Assembly (NCBI GenBank): GCA_036897625.1
Contig: JAYMTA010000936.1
Location: forward strand, 1 to 22,888
Length of the DNA: 22,888 bases
Reading direction: 5' to 3'
Source: Pelargonium cotyledonis
Lineage: Eukaryota > Streptophyta > Magnoliopsida > Geraniales > Geraniaceae
A model generated the notes under the pieces. The model ran no database searches and was not told the origin of the DNA. It was given only the letters and a program-made list of their open reading frames with translations. Made by a program: the position numbers and the translations under genes. Shown piece after piece: positions 12,697-21,969 of this stretch; within the stretch, counting starts at the first letter, position 1; each line of letters begins with the position of its first letter.

Positions 12697-12856
12697 AAAT
12701 AAAAGGAGCAACCCACTCCTTGCAAACATTTCAAACACCCTATTTTCTCTCTTCACCCTTATCCACTTTCTCACCTCCCAAACACCCTTACAAATAATAA
12801 TAATATTATTATAATTTCTCTAAGATAAGATTATTTTAGAAAACATTAATAATAAT
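12697..12856 (+). promoter_or_regulatory. Proximal promoter and leader of the NAC gene
   Basis: A weak TATA-like AAATAAAAGG lies at 12697-12706. It is followed by a C/T-rich, G-poor stretch (about 12735-12790) typical of plant 5' leaders, then an AAT-rich run up to the ATG at 12857. The transcription start is inferred, not shown. Confidence 0.4.
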
Positions 12857-13960
12857 ATGGGTTCTGCTGAGCTCCCTCCAGGGTTTAGGTTCCACCCAAC
12901 AGATGAAGAGTTGATCATGTACTACCTTAGCAACCAAGCAACCTCCAAGCCCTGCCCTGTTTCAATAATCCCAGAAGTCGATATTTACAAATTTGATCCT
13001 TGGGAATTGCCTGGTTAGTCCCTTACAAATTTGATAATTACATATTCTTATTATAGTCTTGAGGTACAGGATTGGGTCACGGTTGTTACGTTGTGGTTTT
13101 GATTTTTTTTTTCTTGACACCTAATATATATGATGTGCAGAGAAAGCTGAATTTGGAGAAAATGAATGGTACTTCTTCACGCCCCGGGACCGGAAATATC
13201 CCAACGGCGTGAGGCCGAACCGGGCAACGGTGTCCGGTTACTGGAAGGCCACCGGTACTGATAAGGCCATTTACAGTGCTTCCAAGTATGTTGGAGTGAA
13301 GAAGGCTCTTGTGTTCTACAAGGGTCGTCCACCAAAAGGTCTCAAGACGGATTGGATCATGCACGAGTATCGTTTGATCGATTCGAAGAAGCAAGCTAGC
13401 AAGCAAGTTGGATCCATGAGAGTAAGCTTTTTTGGTTTCATGATTGGTTGAACAAACAAATTTATCATATATTTGTTGGGTTTTTTTTTATAAGTGACCA
13501 ACTGGTGTTTGTTGTTGTATATCAGTTGGATGATTGGGTCCTATGTAGGATTTACAAGAAGAGACACATGGGGAAAGCTAATTTGGAGGAAAAAATGGTG
13601 GGAAGCACAAGTGGTCAGTTTGATACAGCAACATGTGCAGAAACAAATGATCATAGTATTGTTGGAGCAAATGAGCAGCAACAAATGTTGAAAATGCCAG
13701 GAACATGGTCACTTTCTCACATACTGGAAATGGATTTGGGTCCAATCTCGCAGCTCTTAAGTGACCATTCGTACAACACAACCTCCTTAAACTTCCAAAA
13801 CAACATAGGAAATGCTGGAAGTGCTGGCCAAGCTGATCAAAAGGTTCAGCTGGGTGACATGCCGTACCAATACTTGGACTCTGGGAAGCTACAAATGAAC
13901 CAGAGCAGCTTCTTGAACCAGCCATTTTTTATGAACCCAATGACTTTTGAGTTTCAGTGA
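12857..13960 (+). CDS. NAP: NAC-domain transcription factor, NAP/ANAC029 group
   Basis: Plant-specific DNA-binding transcription factor, acting in the nucleus as a dimer. Exons 12857-13013, 13141-13421 and 13526-13960 (TGA) join in frame to 290 aa. The NAC domain covers residues about 6-158: subdomain [15 protein letters not shown] (6-19), [20 protein letters not shown], the DNA-contact region [28 protein letters not shown] with DWIMHEYRL, and the closing [12 protein letters not shown] (147-158). Three exons with these junction positions are classic for the family. The C-terminal part is an N/Q/S-rich activation region containing [14 protein letters not shown] (203-216), which resembles the LPRTCSLAHLLEMD motif of Arabidopsis NAP (ANAC029), a regulator of leaf senescence. 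Group membership is well supported; a senescence role in this plant is inference. It lies head-to-tail with the P450 gene 0.7 kb downstream. Confidence 0.92.
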
Positions 13961-14524
13961 CACATGGGGTTTTAATTTCTTTCAGCTTTAAACAGAAAGA
14001 AAGAAGGAAAGAATTGTAAAAATTATTGTACTACAACATATATATATATAACATCATATGTTAAAATATGAGCATGAGTGCATGACCAAGATGTTAAAAT
14101 CCAGGTATGCATGCACTTTACACAAAACCAGCCATGCCCATTTTCTGAATTCTATGAATCAATGGTTCTTTTTTTCAACTTTGGCTATTAAAGATTACTT
14201 ATCCAAACAGATCACATCAACTATATTTAAGAAGAAAGTCAAAAAGACCATGTGGAAAAGCAATCTTCTTGAGTGTTCTTGCTACTAATAATAATAATAA
14301 TTATTATTATTATTATCCTTAGACATATATAAAAGAAAAGGAATTTGAGATACTGGTTTTGAATGAATCACAGGTTTAGTTATTTGTAGGAGCAGAAGTA
14401 GGCTAAGTTTTGTTTAAGGATGCAAAAGAGATGATACATTTTATAAACCGAAATATCCTATAAACATACAAAGATTGTTGAAGTATAGCTAATTCATAAG
14501 CTTCATCACCTCTTATTTTCTATA
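13961..14524. other. NAC 3' flank / P450 upstream region
   Basis: About 0.56 kb without a gene, holding the NAC 3' untranslated region and the distal promoter of the P450. It contains a short AT repeat at 14037-14050 and a perfect AAT/ATT palindrome at 14286-14315. The ORF at 14058-14288 has no resemblance to a known protein. Confidence 0.6.
14286..14315. repeat. Perfect 30-bp AAT/ATT palindromic microsatellite
   Basis: Five TAA units (14286-14300) run straight into five TTA units (14301-14315), so the 30 bases are their own reverse complement and could extrude a hairpin. Seen directly. Confidence 0.9.
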
Positions 14525-14526
14525 CT

Positions 14527-14534
14527 TATAAAAA
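14527..14534 (+). promoter_or_regulatory. TATA box of the CYP704B1-like gene
   Basis: TATAAAAA lies 124 bases before the ATG at 14658, in a spacing that allows a leader of about 90 bases. It is the best TATA match upstream of this gene. Confidence 0.55.
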
Positions 14535-14657
14535 AACAACCCCATCAATTACTCTTCTGCCACCAAATCACAGTCTACTTTTGTTTTGTAGTTTACCCAA
14601 AAACTGAAAGAAAAGTGTCTATTCATACCAGTTTCTTGTTCATCAGAAGGTTGCAAG

Positions 14658-17109
14658 ATGAACATGTTGATGGTGGCTTGCATGGTTCTGTCATGGATCT
14701 TCATCCACAGATGGAGCCAGAGGAACAAGAAAGGCCCCAGGACATGGCCGCTTGTAGGAGCAGCAATCGAGCAGCTTATGAACTATGATCGAATGCATGA
14801 TTGGCTCGTCAAGTATCTTGCAGAGTTGAAAACTGTTGTGGTTCCTATGCCCTTCACCAGTTACACTTACATTGCAGATCCTGCCAATGTAGAACATGTC
14901 CTCAAGACCAATTTTTCAAATTATCCAAAGGTACTATAAAAACCCAACCTATTTTTCCATAGCACAAATGTCAAACATAGTTGAAATGTTGCATGACCAA
15001 AACTTCCAATGTGATAATGTTTTTTTTTTCTTCTTTCTAATCTTCAAAAAGGCGGGGTGGCCTAGCATACGAGACTCCCACCATGCATGGTGAGGTCTCG
15101 GGAGGGTCATTTATATACATACTTGACCTTATTTTGTAGGTTGGTGTTTTTGTTACCTCAAGATCATAAGAAAGCAGTCTTGTGATCTCAAGGTCTTTTG
15201 CTTTCCCCCAATATTGCACTGCATAAACATCATGCTAAACTTAAAACTTCAATGCATTTTGTTTTTGCTTAGCTAGCTCATCTTCTCAAGTCTTTAGTTT
15301 TGATAAAATGAGATATTGATACGGAATTGTAAAGGGTGAGGTCTATCATTCATATATGGAAGTGCTGCTTGGAAATGGGATCTTTAATGTAGATGGTGAG
15401 CTTTGGAGGAAACAGAGAAAAACTGCAAGCTTTGAGTTTGCATCCAAGAACCTAAGGGATTTCAGCACCATAGTCTTCAGAGATTATAGCCTGAACCTCT
15501 CTGGTATTCTTTCTCGAGCATCGTTTAACAACCAAGAAGTTGACATGCAGGTGACTGAAAAAAATCTCTTCTTCATTCATCACATAAATATGGGTTTCTA
15601 CACAGCATTTTTTTTTTGTTTCAAATGCAATGGAAATGTGAAATAAAATGGTTTTAATTAGTGTTATGTCTAACATGAAGGAACATGGAAATTCTGTTTT
15701 CTAGGAATTGCTGATGAGGATGACTCTGGACTCGATATGTAAAGTTGGATTTGGGGTAGAAATAGGAACTCTGGCTCCTGATTTACCTGAAAATAGCTTT
15801 GCTAAAGCTTTTGACACGGCAAACATCATTGTGACTCTTAGGTTCATAGATCCGTTGTGGAAAATAAAGAAGTTTCTTAATGCGGGATCAGAAGCTCTAC
15901 TTGACAAGAGCATCAAAATCATTGATGATTTTACATATTCTGTCATAAGAAGAAGGAAAGCAGAGATGGAGGAACTAAGAAAGACTAACCAGAACATTAA
16001 GGTAACATTGCATGATGGAACTTTAAGTTCAAGTTGCTTAGCACGGCTCAATGCTATCTACTCATATCATTCATCTAACTTATTTTCATGATGGACAATA
16101 TCAGATGAAACATGATATATTATCAAGATTCATTGTGTTAGGCGAAGATCCAGAAAACAACTTTACCGACAAAAGCCTCAGAGATGTTGTCCTGAACTTT
16201 GTAATTGCTGGCCGAGATACTACAGCAACAACTCTCTCATGGGCCATATACCTGCTAATGACACATGACCATGTAGCTAAGAAGCTTTATTCGGAGCTCA
16301 TCAAATTTGAAGAAGATAGAGCAAAAGAAGAGAATGTTACATTGCTTCAAAAAGGGACTGACGATCATGAATCATTCAGTCAAAGAGCAACACAATTTGC
16401 AGGACTGCTGAACTATGATTCGTTGGGGAGATTATATTATCTGCATGCAGTGATCACAGAGACACTCCGGTTGTACCCAGCTGTTCCTCAGGTATGTTTC
16501 TTTTCCATCCCTGTTAGCTAAAAATCATGAAATGTATTGGAATATAGAAAATTAAGTTCCTACAAAGCACACACTCAGTGAACAAGAATTTGAATGATGC
16601 AGGACCCTAAGGGTATATTGGAAGATGATGTCTTGCCTGATGGGACCAAAGTAAAAGCAGGAGGTATGGTTACCTATGTCCCATATTCAATGGGTAGAAT
16701 GGAGTATAATTGGGGCCCTGATGCAGCTACTTTTAAACCCGAAAGGTGGCTCAAAGAAGGTTTTTTCCAGAATGCATCTCCTTTCAAGTTCACTGCATTT
16801 CAGGTAAGTTCAAAAGATCAGACAGTCTCACTCACCGCATTTTAGTTACCTATACTAGATTAAAGAATCTCTGAATCATGATTTAGTACTTACCGAGTGT
16901 TTACAAGTTCATTTTTTTTTTGTCCCCAGGCTGGTCCAAGAATATGCCTTGGGAAGGACTCTGCATATCTCCAAATGAAAATGGCACTCGCCATTTTAGG
17001 TAGATTTTTCAAATTCAGTTTGGTGCCTAATCATCCGGTGAAGTATAGGATGATGACAGTTCTATCGATGGAGCATGGTTTGAAGCTAACAATATCCAGA
17101 CGATCTTAG
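14658..17109 (+). CDS. CYP704B1: Cytochrome P450, CYP704B1-type long-chain fatty-acid omega-hydroxylase
   Basis: ER-anchored heme monooxygenase. Arabidopsis CYP704B1 omega-hydroxylates long-chain fatty acids in tapetum for sporopollenin of the pollen exine. Six exons, all with phase-0 junctions: 14658-14930, 15335-15550, 15705-16001, 16105-16491, 16603-16803, 16930-17109 (TAG), giving 517 aa (family about 520). Residues 1-20 form the membrane anchor, followed by GPRTWPLVGA. P450 signatures: I-helix AGRDTT (297-302), ExxR as ETLR (381-384), PERW (437-440) and heme loop FQAGPRICLG (457-466) with ligand Cys464; an intron splits the heme loop after FQ. Near-identity to remembered CYP704B1 stretches such as VPMPFTSYTYIADP and FGVEIGTLAPDLPENSF supports the subfamily. 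All motifs are intact, so it should be functional. Intron 1 carries a SINE-like insertion, and part of exon 2/intron 2 is duplicated at 21482-21604. Anther-specific expression is expected but not shown here. Confidence 0.94.
15046..15225 (+). mobile_element. Au-like SINE remnant in CYP704B1 intron 1
   Basis: Within intron 1 (14931-15334), right after a T-rich tract, lies a GC-richer block starting GGCGGGGTGGCCTAGC and continuing ACGAGACTCCC ... GGTCTCGGGAGGGTCAT ... ACTTGACCTTATTTTGTAGG. This layout resembles the plant Au SINE (GGCAGCCCGGTGCACGAGGCTCCCGCC ... GGGTCTGGGGAGGGTCAT ... CAGCCTTACCCCTGCTTTGCAGAGGC), a tRNA-derived retroposon of about 180 bp. The 3' half is strongly diverged and the right boundary is a guess. 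The comparison is from memory, not from a search. Confidence 0.5.
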
Positions 17110-17737
17110 TATGCATTAAATACATGTGAGATCTGTTGGCTAGTGAGAAAAGTAAATGATAATCAAGTAACATGAAGACTTGGTTAAATAAGTAAGATGT
17201 GTATAAAATCTTAACCTTCCTCTGTTCGCAACTATGAAATTACAATTGCAATGCTCATGCTAAAAAGTTTCAATCCTGCTGAACTTACAAAACGAACATT
17301 AGAGGTAGTACACTTTCGTATTTGAGCACCTTCATGAGTAAAATACAGCCAGATGCTCAATTAGTGAGAAGGAAATTAGACTAATCTAGTTGGAAGTTTC
17401 TTTCCCCTGATTCCTCTTAATAACTTCAATAATATTTAGCTTGTAGGAGAGAACATATTCCAATAAAAGGGAAGCTGAATAATGCTGATAAATAACATCT
17501 AGCTAGAGGCCAAGCATTCCAATAAAAATGAATAGAGAGATAGACTAACATATTCATAATAATATTTGTTTTCTTTTATTAGTCTATATGATAAATTCAC
17601 GACACAATTTTATATTAACATGCAAACTATACCATACAAGGTTTTATGTAAAGCCAAATGATTTTGACAGCTTTTCTATATATATTCATGAGAACTGGTA
17701 CACATTCACATCAATGGAACACAAGTTGCTATAGAAA
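17110..17737. other. Intergenic region between convergent CYP704B1 and Mpo1-like genes
   Basis: About 0.63 kb without coding sequence, holding the 3' untranslated regions of both genes. A 12-base direct repeat, ATTCCAATAAAA, occurs at 17457-17468 and 17516-17527; each copy contains an AATAAA. On the minus strand an AATAAA (TTTATT, 17575-17580) lies about 160 bases after the Mpo1-like stop and could be its polyadenylation signal. Confidence 0.6.
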
Positions 17738-19041
17738 CTAAGAAACTAATTTCTGTTTCTTATCAAGCCGTTCTTTTTCTTCATCTATCATGCGCTGAAC
17801 TTTTGCAAAGAACCCTGGGTATGGTTCATAACAGAAGAAAATATGAAGAGCCTGAAACAACACAACAATATGATAGCATATCTAATTATCCAAGATTATA
17901 TATATGATAAACATCATTTTGTGAACATAAACTATATTGAAGTTACAGAAATTACCTCCAACAGCACAAAGAAAGGAGCCATTAGAAAAGCTTGAGTGAG
18001 GTTAGCAAAAAATGCTGGCGCTCGTTTCTGCATAGTTCATTGAAACTTAGTAATGCAAAAACGATCAGCAGCCATTAGTCAGAGTTTAGAGTACACAACT
18101 CCTTACCTCAAAGACCCCATGTCCAACAAACTGTCCAGTCCAACACACTAACTGAGCCACCAGAACTACCTATAAAAATGAGTGATACAGAAGTTCTTTA
18201 ACTATGGTAACGAAACCGCCAATCAGCTAAACAACTCTAATATCAAAACGGAATCACACTTTCATGTAGGTGAACCCAATTCCAATGCTGTTCACACTAA
18301 ACAGTTCAGTTTTTGTGAAGAAGCTGCCAGCTACATTTATGTCTTACTGAATAATGGCTAAAGCAATGATTCAAGAAATCCATCTGAGCAATTACAGCGT
18401 AGCCTTTTTCAAGAACAACAATTTCAAAGAAACAAAAAATTGCAGCTTTTAGAGAAAATCATAGAATGGATACTGATTCAACTAAACTCAAATCCTATAT
18501 GAACACAAGTGACAACTCAATTTCCCAAGGATAGTGCATTAACTGAAAGCGGCCCAATGATCCAGTAGTACTAAAAAAGAAACAATATTGATGAATACAT
18601 AGTTATGATTCCATATAAATTCAACGCAATACCCGAAATTTCCAGAAAATAAACAAAACCCATCTCAAGATCATCAACAAAACATCGAATTACCTTCCAA
18701 GCCAGAGAAAACTGGAGTCGACTGGCAAGAAAAGTGCTACCCACCCAGCAAACCATACAGAGCAGAGCAGCCAAGGAACCAGCTTTAGCATCCCAACAGA
18801 CGTAGAACACGGAATAGATCACAGCCACCAAGAACCCAATGTTGGAAAGCACATAACCAAACAGCGAAAGCTCATCTCGAGGAAGATGGAACAGAGAAGG
18901 AGTGAAGTAGAGAAGAACCAGAGCCGTGAAGAAGATGGGCCAAACACACACCATGTGTATCGCTACATTCACTGGGTTGCTATGATAAGCCCCGTAGAAC
19001 GCATATTCCTCCTCGAGATCGAACAGCACAATCTTCCCCAT
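17738..19041 (-). CDS. Mpo1-like (DUF962/YGL010w) ER membrane protein
   Basis: Plant homologue of yeast Mpo1, an ER iron-dependent dioxygenase acting on 2-hydroxy fatty acids in breakdown of the sphingoid base phytosphingosine. Minus-strand exons 19041-18694, 18169-18107, 18027-17956 and 17851-17738 (TAG) are all phase 0, giving 198 aa, the usual plant length. The N-terminus FDLEEEYAFYGAYHSNPVNVAIH carries conserved histidines (His20, His29). Four or more hydrophobic helices follow (from about residue 30 to 116), then CWTGQFVGHGVFEKRAPAF with His133, and a charged tail EEKERLDKKQK. The start MGKIV was chosen from family conservation, although the frame stays open upstream to an ATG at 19140 (33 more residues). 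It is divergently paired with the PsbQ-like gene. Family assignment is firm; the plant substrate is inferred from yeast. Confidence 0.88.
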
Positions 19042-19326
19042 CAGATTTTCCCAAGAAAAAAAAAAACAGTATTTTTCTCGAGAAAATTCAGTTATTCGAT
19101 CACAAGATTCTCTCGCAGCCTCGACAGTGTCACACACCACACATGACCACCAAACCTTCCGTTTCAGTCACTTGGTTGGGCCAGACCCATTGGGCTTGGG
19201 CCCAAAAATAGAAGATGACGAGCTCCACAAGGCCCAATAAAAGCTGAGGTTCAAATTCAACGAGCTCCACAGCTTCCTATCACCATATGTAACGCTACAC
19301 TACATTTCCACATTCTATCCATAACC
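19042..19326. promoter_or_regulatory. Bidirectional promoter with site II (TGGGCC/T) cluster
   Basis: 285 bases separate the start codons of the divergent Mpo1-like and PsbQ-like genes. Four site II-type elements occur within 60 bases: TGGGCC 19177-19182, TGGGCT 19191-19196, TGGGCCC 19197-19203 (GGGCCC is palindromic) and GGCCCA 19231-19236. Site II elements are known TCP-factor binding sites in plant housekeeping and organelle-protein genes. A 12-base direct repeat ACGAGCTCCACA occurs at 19218-19229 and 19260-19271. No strong TATA box is seen. Confidence 0.72.
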
Positions 19327-19981
19327 ATGAGCAGCTCCACCGCCACCGTGCTCCTCCGCGCGCACGCGGCCGCGACACCCCAAACTCACCGCCGGCGGCC
19401 AATCGTCCGAGCAGTATCGTCCCAAGAAAATGTGGCCAGCCGAAGAAAATTAATAGTGACAACATTTTTAGTGGGGCTACATGCCACCACTCCAAAACCA
19501 TCACTAGCTGATCAGGAAGAACAGAAATGGGGGACACGTTCGTTCTTGCTGGAAAAGTTCTTCCAGCCGGGGCTGTCCCCGGAAGATGCGGTGGTCAGAA
19601 TCCGGCAGACCGCCGAGGGGCTGCACAGCCTGAGGGAGATGGTAGACACCATGTCTTGGAGGTACATCATATTTTACATAAGAGTGAAACAATCATACCT
19701 TAGCCAAGACTTGAAAAACGCATTCTCTACGCTTCCCCTAGGCCGCCGCAAGGACTATGTTCAAATGGCTAATGAATTGGTCCATAACATGGCCGAGGTA
19801 CGTTTTATCCTTTATGTTATTTTGGCTCCAATAATCTTGGAATTGATAATGATTAATGTTTGTGCATTTTTTATTTTATTTGCAGTTTGATAATTATGTT
19901 CGGACGCCAAAAGTGTATGAATCGTACTTGTTTTATGAGAAGACATTGGAATCAATAGACGGAGTTGTGGCATTATTGTAG
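19327..19981 (+). CDS. PsbQ-like thylakoid lumen protein (PQL3/PNSL type)
   Basis: Chloroplast lumen protein of the PsbQ four-helix-bundle family; related members are the PNSL2/PNSL3 subunits of the photosynthetic NDH complex. Exons 19327-19797 and 19886-19981 (TAG) join phase 0 to 188 aa. The N-terminal 30 residues are rich in S, T, A and R as in stromal transit peptides. A twin-arginine lumen signal follows: RRK at 39-41, a hydrophobic stretch, then SLA before the likely cleavage after Ala61; PsbQ-family proteins are known to use the Tat route. The mature part contains WRYIIFYIRVKQSYLSQDL and FDNYVRTPKVYESYLFYEKTL, typical of PsbQ-like proteins. Length and compact gene suggest the PQL3 group rather than the longer PNSL2/PNSL3, but this was not tested. 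It is divergent from the Mpo1-like gene and convergent with the CASP gene. Confidence 0.83.
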
Positions 19982-20221
19982 TGCAATTAGGCTCTGCTTA
20001 TAAGTATGGACGTATGGTGGTGGGGAGGGATTTGAGAATTTTTAATTTTTCTGTATGTTATTGTAATTAAATGAGAACTCCCAGATCTTTATTCAATCAT
20101 TACATATATATGCCACTTTTGCAGTTTTGGGGATTAACATCTTACAGTATGACCGACTTGATGATGAACATATAGAGATCAATATTGCTATTGTGTGATT
20201 GTAATTAGCACTAATGATTAG
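19982..20221. other. Short convergent 3' intergenic region
   Basis: Only 240 bases lie between the stop codons of the PsbQ-like (+) and CASP (-) genes. A plus-strand AATTAAA lies near 20065-20071, and a minus-strand AATAAA (TTTATT) at 20088-20093. The predicted 3' ends therefore meet or overlap. Confidence 0.6.
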
Positions 20222-21018
20222 CTAGCATCGAGAGATAGTGATAGATAATGTGATGACGAGCGTCATGAGCACAAGGACAGCGCCAAAAGAGCCAACGAGA
20301 GCCCCAGAAATGCGCGAACAGAAGGAGTTGTATTGTTGGCAAAATGGAAGCCAATTGGCTTGGGAGTTCCCTTTGTGTGCAAGGTAAGCAATGGCTGCTG
20401 CTGCAGCAGCACTAGAAGTGAGAAGAGACAGCATTACCTGCAAAAACATGTTATCAATGTCATGTTAAGGTAATTTATTGTGTTTTTGCTCTTGATCGTG
20501 TAGATTTCATGTGCATAACATATATACAATTTGCTTACTGTGTCTAGGATGACCAAAAGTATCCTAGTATTCTTTGATGCACTCCTGATGATGTTCAAGA
20601 TTGATAAGGGGATAGAGATCACAACAACATAGGCACACACAATTGAGTTTGCTATCAGAAAGAACCTGTTTGACAGATACCGAGATGACAAATTAGTATT
20701 CATGTTGAAAACTTGAAACAAAAATGCATTACTTACTAATAGGAACGAGCAAGACGATGACACTAACGTGAGCGTGGGGATGTCATCATAATCGGCCCTG
20801 AATTGGGTGGAGTTTGTGGAAAAAGGAAGAGTTTGGCTGGTTTTTCCCATGGCAAGTGCACTTCCCAGGACACCTATGGCTGCGAGAGATCGCAGAATCA
20901 AGTCTAGCATAGAGAGAGCTCTAATGCCTGGTTTCGGGGATAAGTCGAGCTTGTTAGGACTGGGAGATTCACCAGCCTCAGATGCTGCTTCTCCTTCATT
21001 TTTTCCATTTTCCTTCAT
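20222..21018 (-). CDS. Casparian strip membrane protein (CASP family)
   Basis: Four-transmembrane protein of the CASP/MARVEL-like family (DUF588); CASPs form the endodermal membrane scaffold that directs lignin deposition in the Casparian strip. Minus-strand exons 21018-20768, 20665-20539 and 20437-20222 (TAG) give 197 aa. The cytosolic N-terminus is hydrophilic and acidic (about 1-30). TM1 covers about 36-57 with the conserved Arg43. The first extracellular loop holds TLPFS ... TQF.A.YDDIPTL, close to the CASP signature. TM2 is FFLIANSIVCAYVVV, TM3 contains ILDTVMLSLLTSSAAAAAAIAYLAHKGNS, then ANWLPFCQQYNSFC with paired cysteines, and TM4 ends the protein. The ALT-FF junction requires donor AC|GTTAGT; a stronger-looking GTAAGT downstream (20736-20731 region) would break the frame. 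Whether it is a true endodermal CASP or a CASP-like paralogue is open. Confidence 0.87.
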
Positions 21019-21118
21019 TTTGTTGGTAACTTTTGTTCACTTTCAATATATTGGATCCTGCTATGTACTGCTCTCAGCTGAAGTTTGGTTGCAAGAGAGA
21101 GATATGGGAATGTCATGA

Positions 21119-21125
21119 ATTTATA
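21119..21125 (-). promoter_or_regulatory. TATA box of the CASP gene
   Basis: On the minus strand TATAAAT lies about 100 bases upstream of the ATG at 21018, at a reasonable distance for a leader of about 70 bases. It is the best TATA match upstream. Confidence 0.5.
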
Positions 21126-21481
21126 CATAAAATTGCAGGGAAGCAAAATTGGAGCATCTGAAGGTAGCCACCAATGCAGATCAATTTAAGTGGAGATTAG
21201 GTTTTGGTTGCTTGACTAATCCAAGTTGATCATGTCATTGACTGCAACATTTTACTTACTAAATACAAAACTTGATGCAGTTTTACAACCCTATATATAT
21301 GGACTGATGTGTGTTTCTTATATCAAACTTATCTCCTTCGGGTAATATGATAAGATTGAAATGGTGTCACATTCCCAATTTGCTTGATAAAAAACTGGTT
21401 GGCCACCAATGCTTGGAGCTTTATATATACTTGTATAAACTGGTTGGCCACAACTAGTAGGAAAATTAATTTTATGATAAG
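21126..21481. other. CASP upstream region with short direct repeat
   Basis: No gene is seen. AAACTGGTTGGCCAC occurs twice, at 21392-21406 and 21437-21451, in direct orientation 45 bases apart and close to the left edge of the displaced CYP704B1 fragment. The rest is ordinary AT-rich DNA and probably includes distal CASP promoter. Confidence 0.6.
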
Positions 21482-21604
21482 CTCTCTGGTATTCTATCTC
21501 AAGCATTTTTTAACAACCAAGAAGCTGACATGCAGGTGACTGAAAAATAATCTTGTTCATTCATCACATAAATATGGTTTCTACACAGCAATTTTTTTTT
21601 TTTT
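21482..21604 (+). pseudogene. Displaced fragment of CYP704B1 exon 2 and intron 2
   Basis: This block aligns with 15497-15618 in the same orientation, over the end of exon 2 (LSGILSQAFFNNQEADMQ against LSGILSRASFNNQEVDMQ) and about 68 bases of intron 2, including the splice donor and the CACAGCA-plus-T-run. I count roughly a dozen substitutions and small indels in about 120 bases. Because intron sequence is included, it is a DNA-level copy, not a retrocopy. No other CYP704B1 exon is found nearby, so it cannot encode a P450. Homology stops in the T-tract on the right and just before CTCTCTGG on the left. Confidence 0.88.
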
Positions 21605-21969
21605 CCTATCAGCAATAGAAGTACTTACATTAATAAAGATCCCAAGATGGCAGAGGATGGGAGGAAATTTATTGTGATATTTTAGTGAAATTGTTGGTGT
21701 ATTTTTGGGTTGGAATTCATGATTTTTGGTTAAAATGCATGCCTCATGATGCGTATTTTTGTTAAATTATTGTTGGTTTATTTGTTGTGGGTGTATTTAT
21801 TAAAGGGTAAAATGTATCAGTTAACTAATATAAAATTATATGAATTGTAATTTAACAAAGCCAATGAGGTAGTGACACTTTATTTAAAATCACTTTATAC
21901 CCACCCAAGTGAATTTAGGGAAATAATAAATTATTATTAAAATCAAAGAGAAGTTACAAGCAGAAGTAA
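21605..21969. other. Gene-free AT-rich spacer
   Basis: T/G-rich plus-strand sequence without recognisable genes lies between the CYP704B1 fragment and the LINE-type remnant. Nothing specific is seen. Confidence 0.5.

Noticed and set aside
13578-13925. 115-codon antisense ORF over the NAC gene
   Set aside because: It is a shadow of NAC exon 3, whose sense frame is clearly the real one.
15046-15120. Possible tRNA gene in CYP704B1 intron 1
   Set aside because: A box A-like TGGCCTAGC is present, but there is no box B and no cloverleaf could be drawn; a SINE remnant explains it better.
15360-15676. Antisense ORF across CYP704B1 exon 2
   Set aside because: The conserved P450 sense frame explains this DNA; the antisense frame runs through an intron and has no known domain.
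21482-21604. Processed retrocopy of CYP704B1
   Set aside because: The match continues across the splice donor into intron 2, so an RNA intermediate is excluded.
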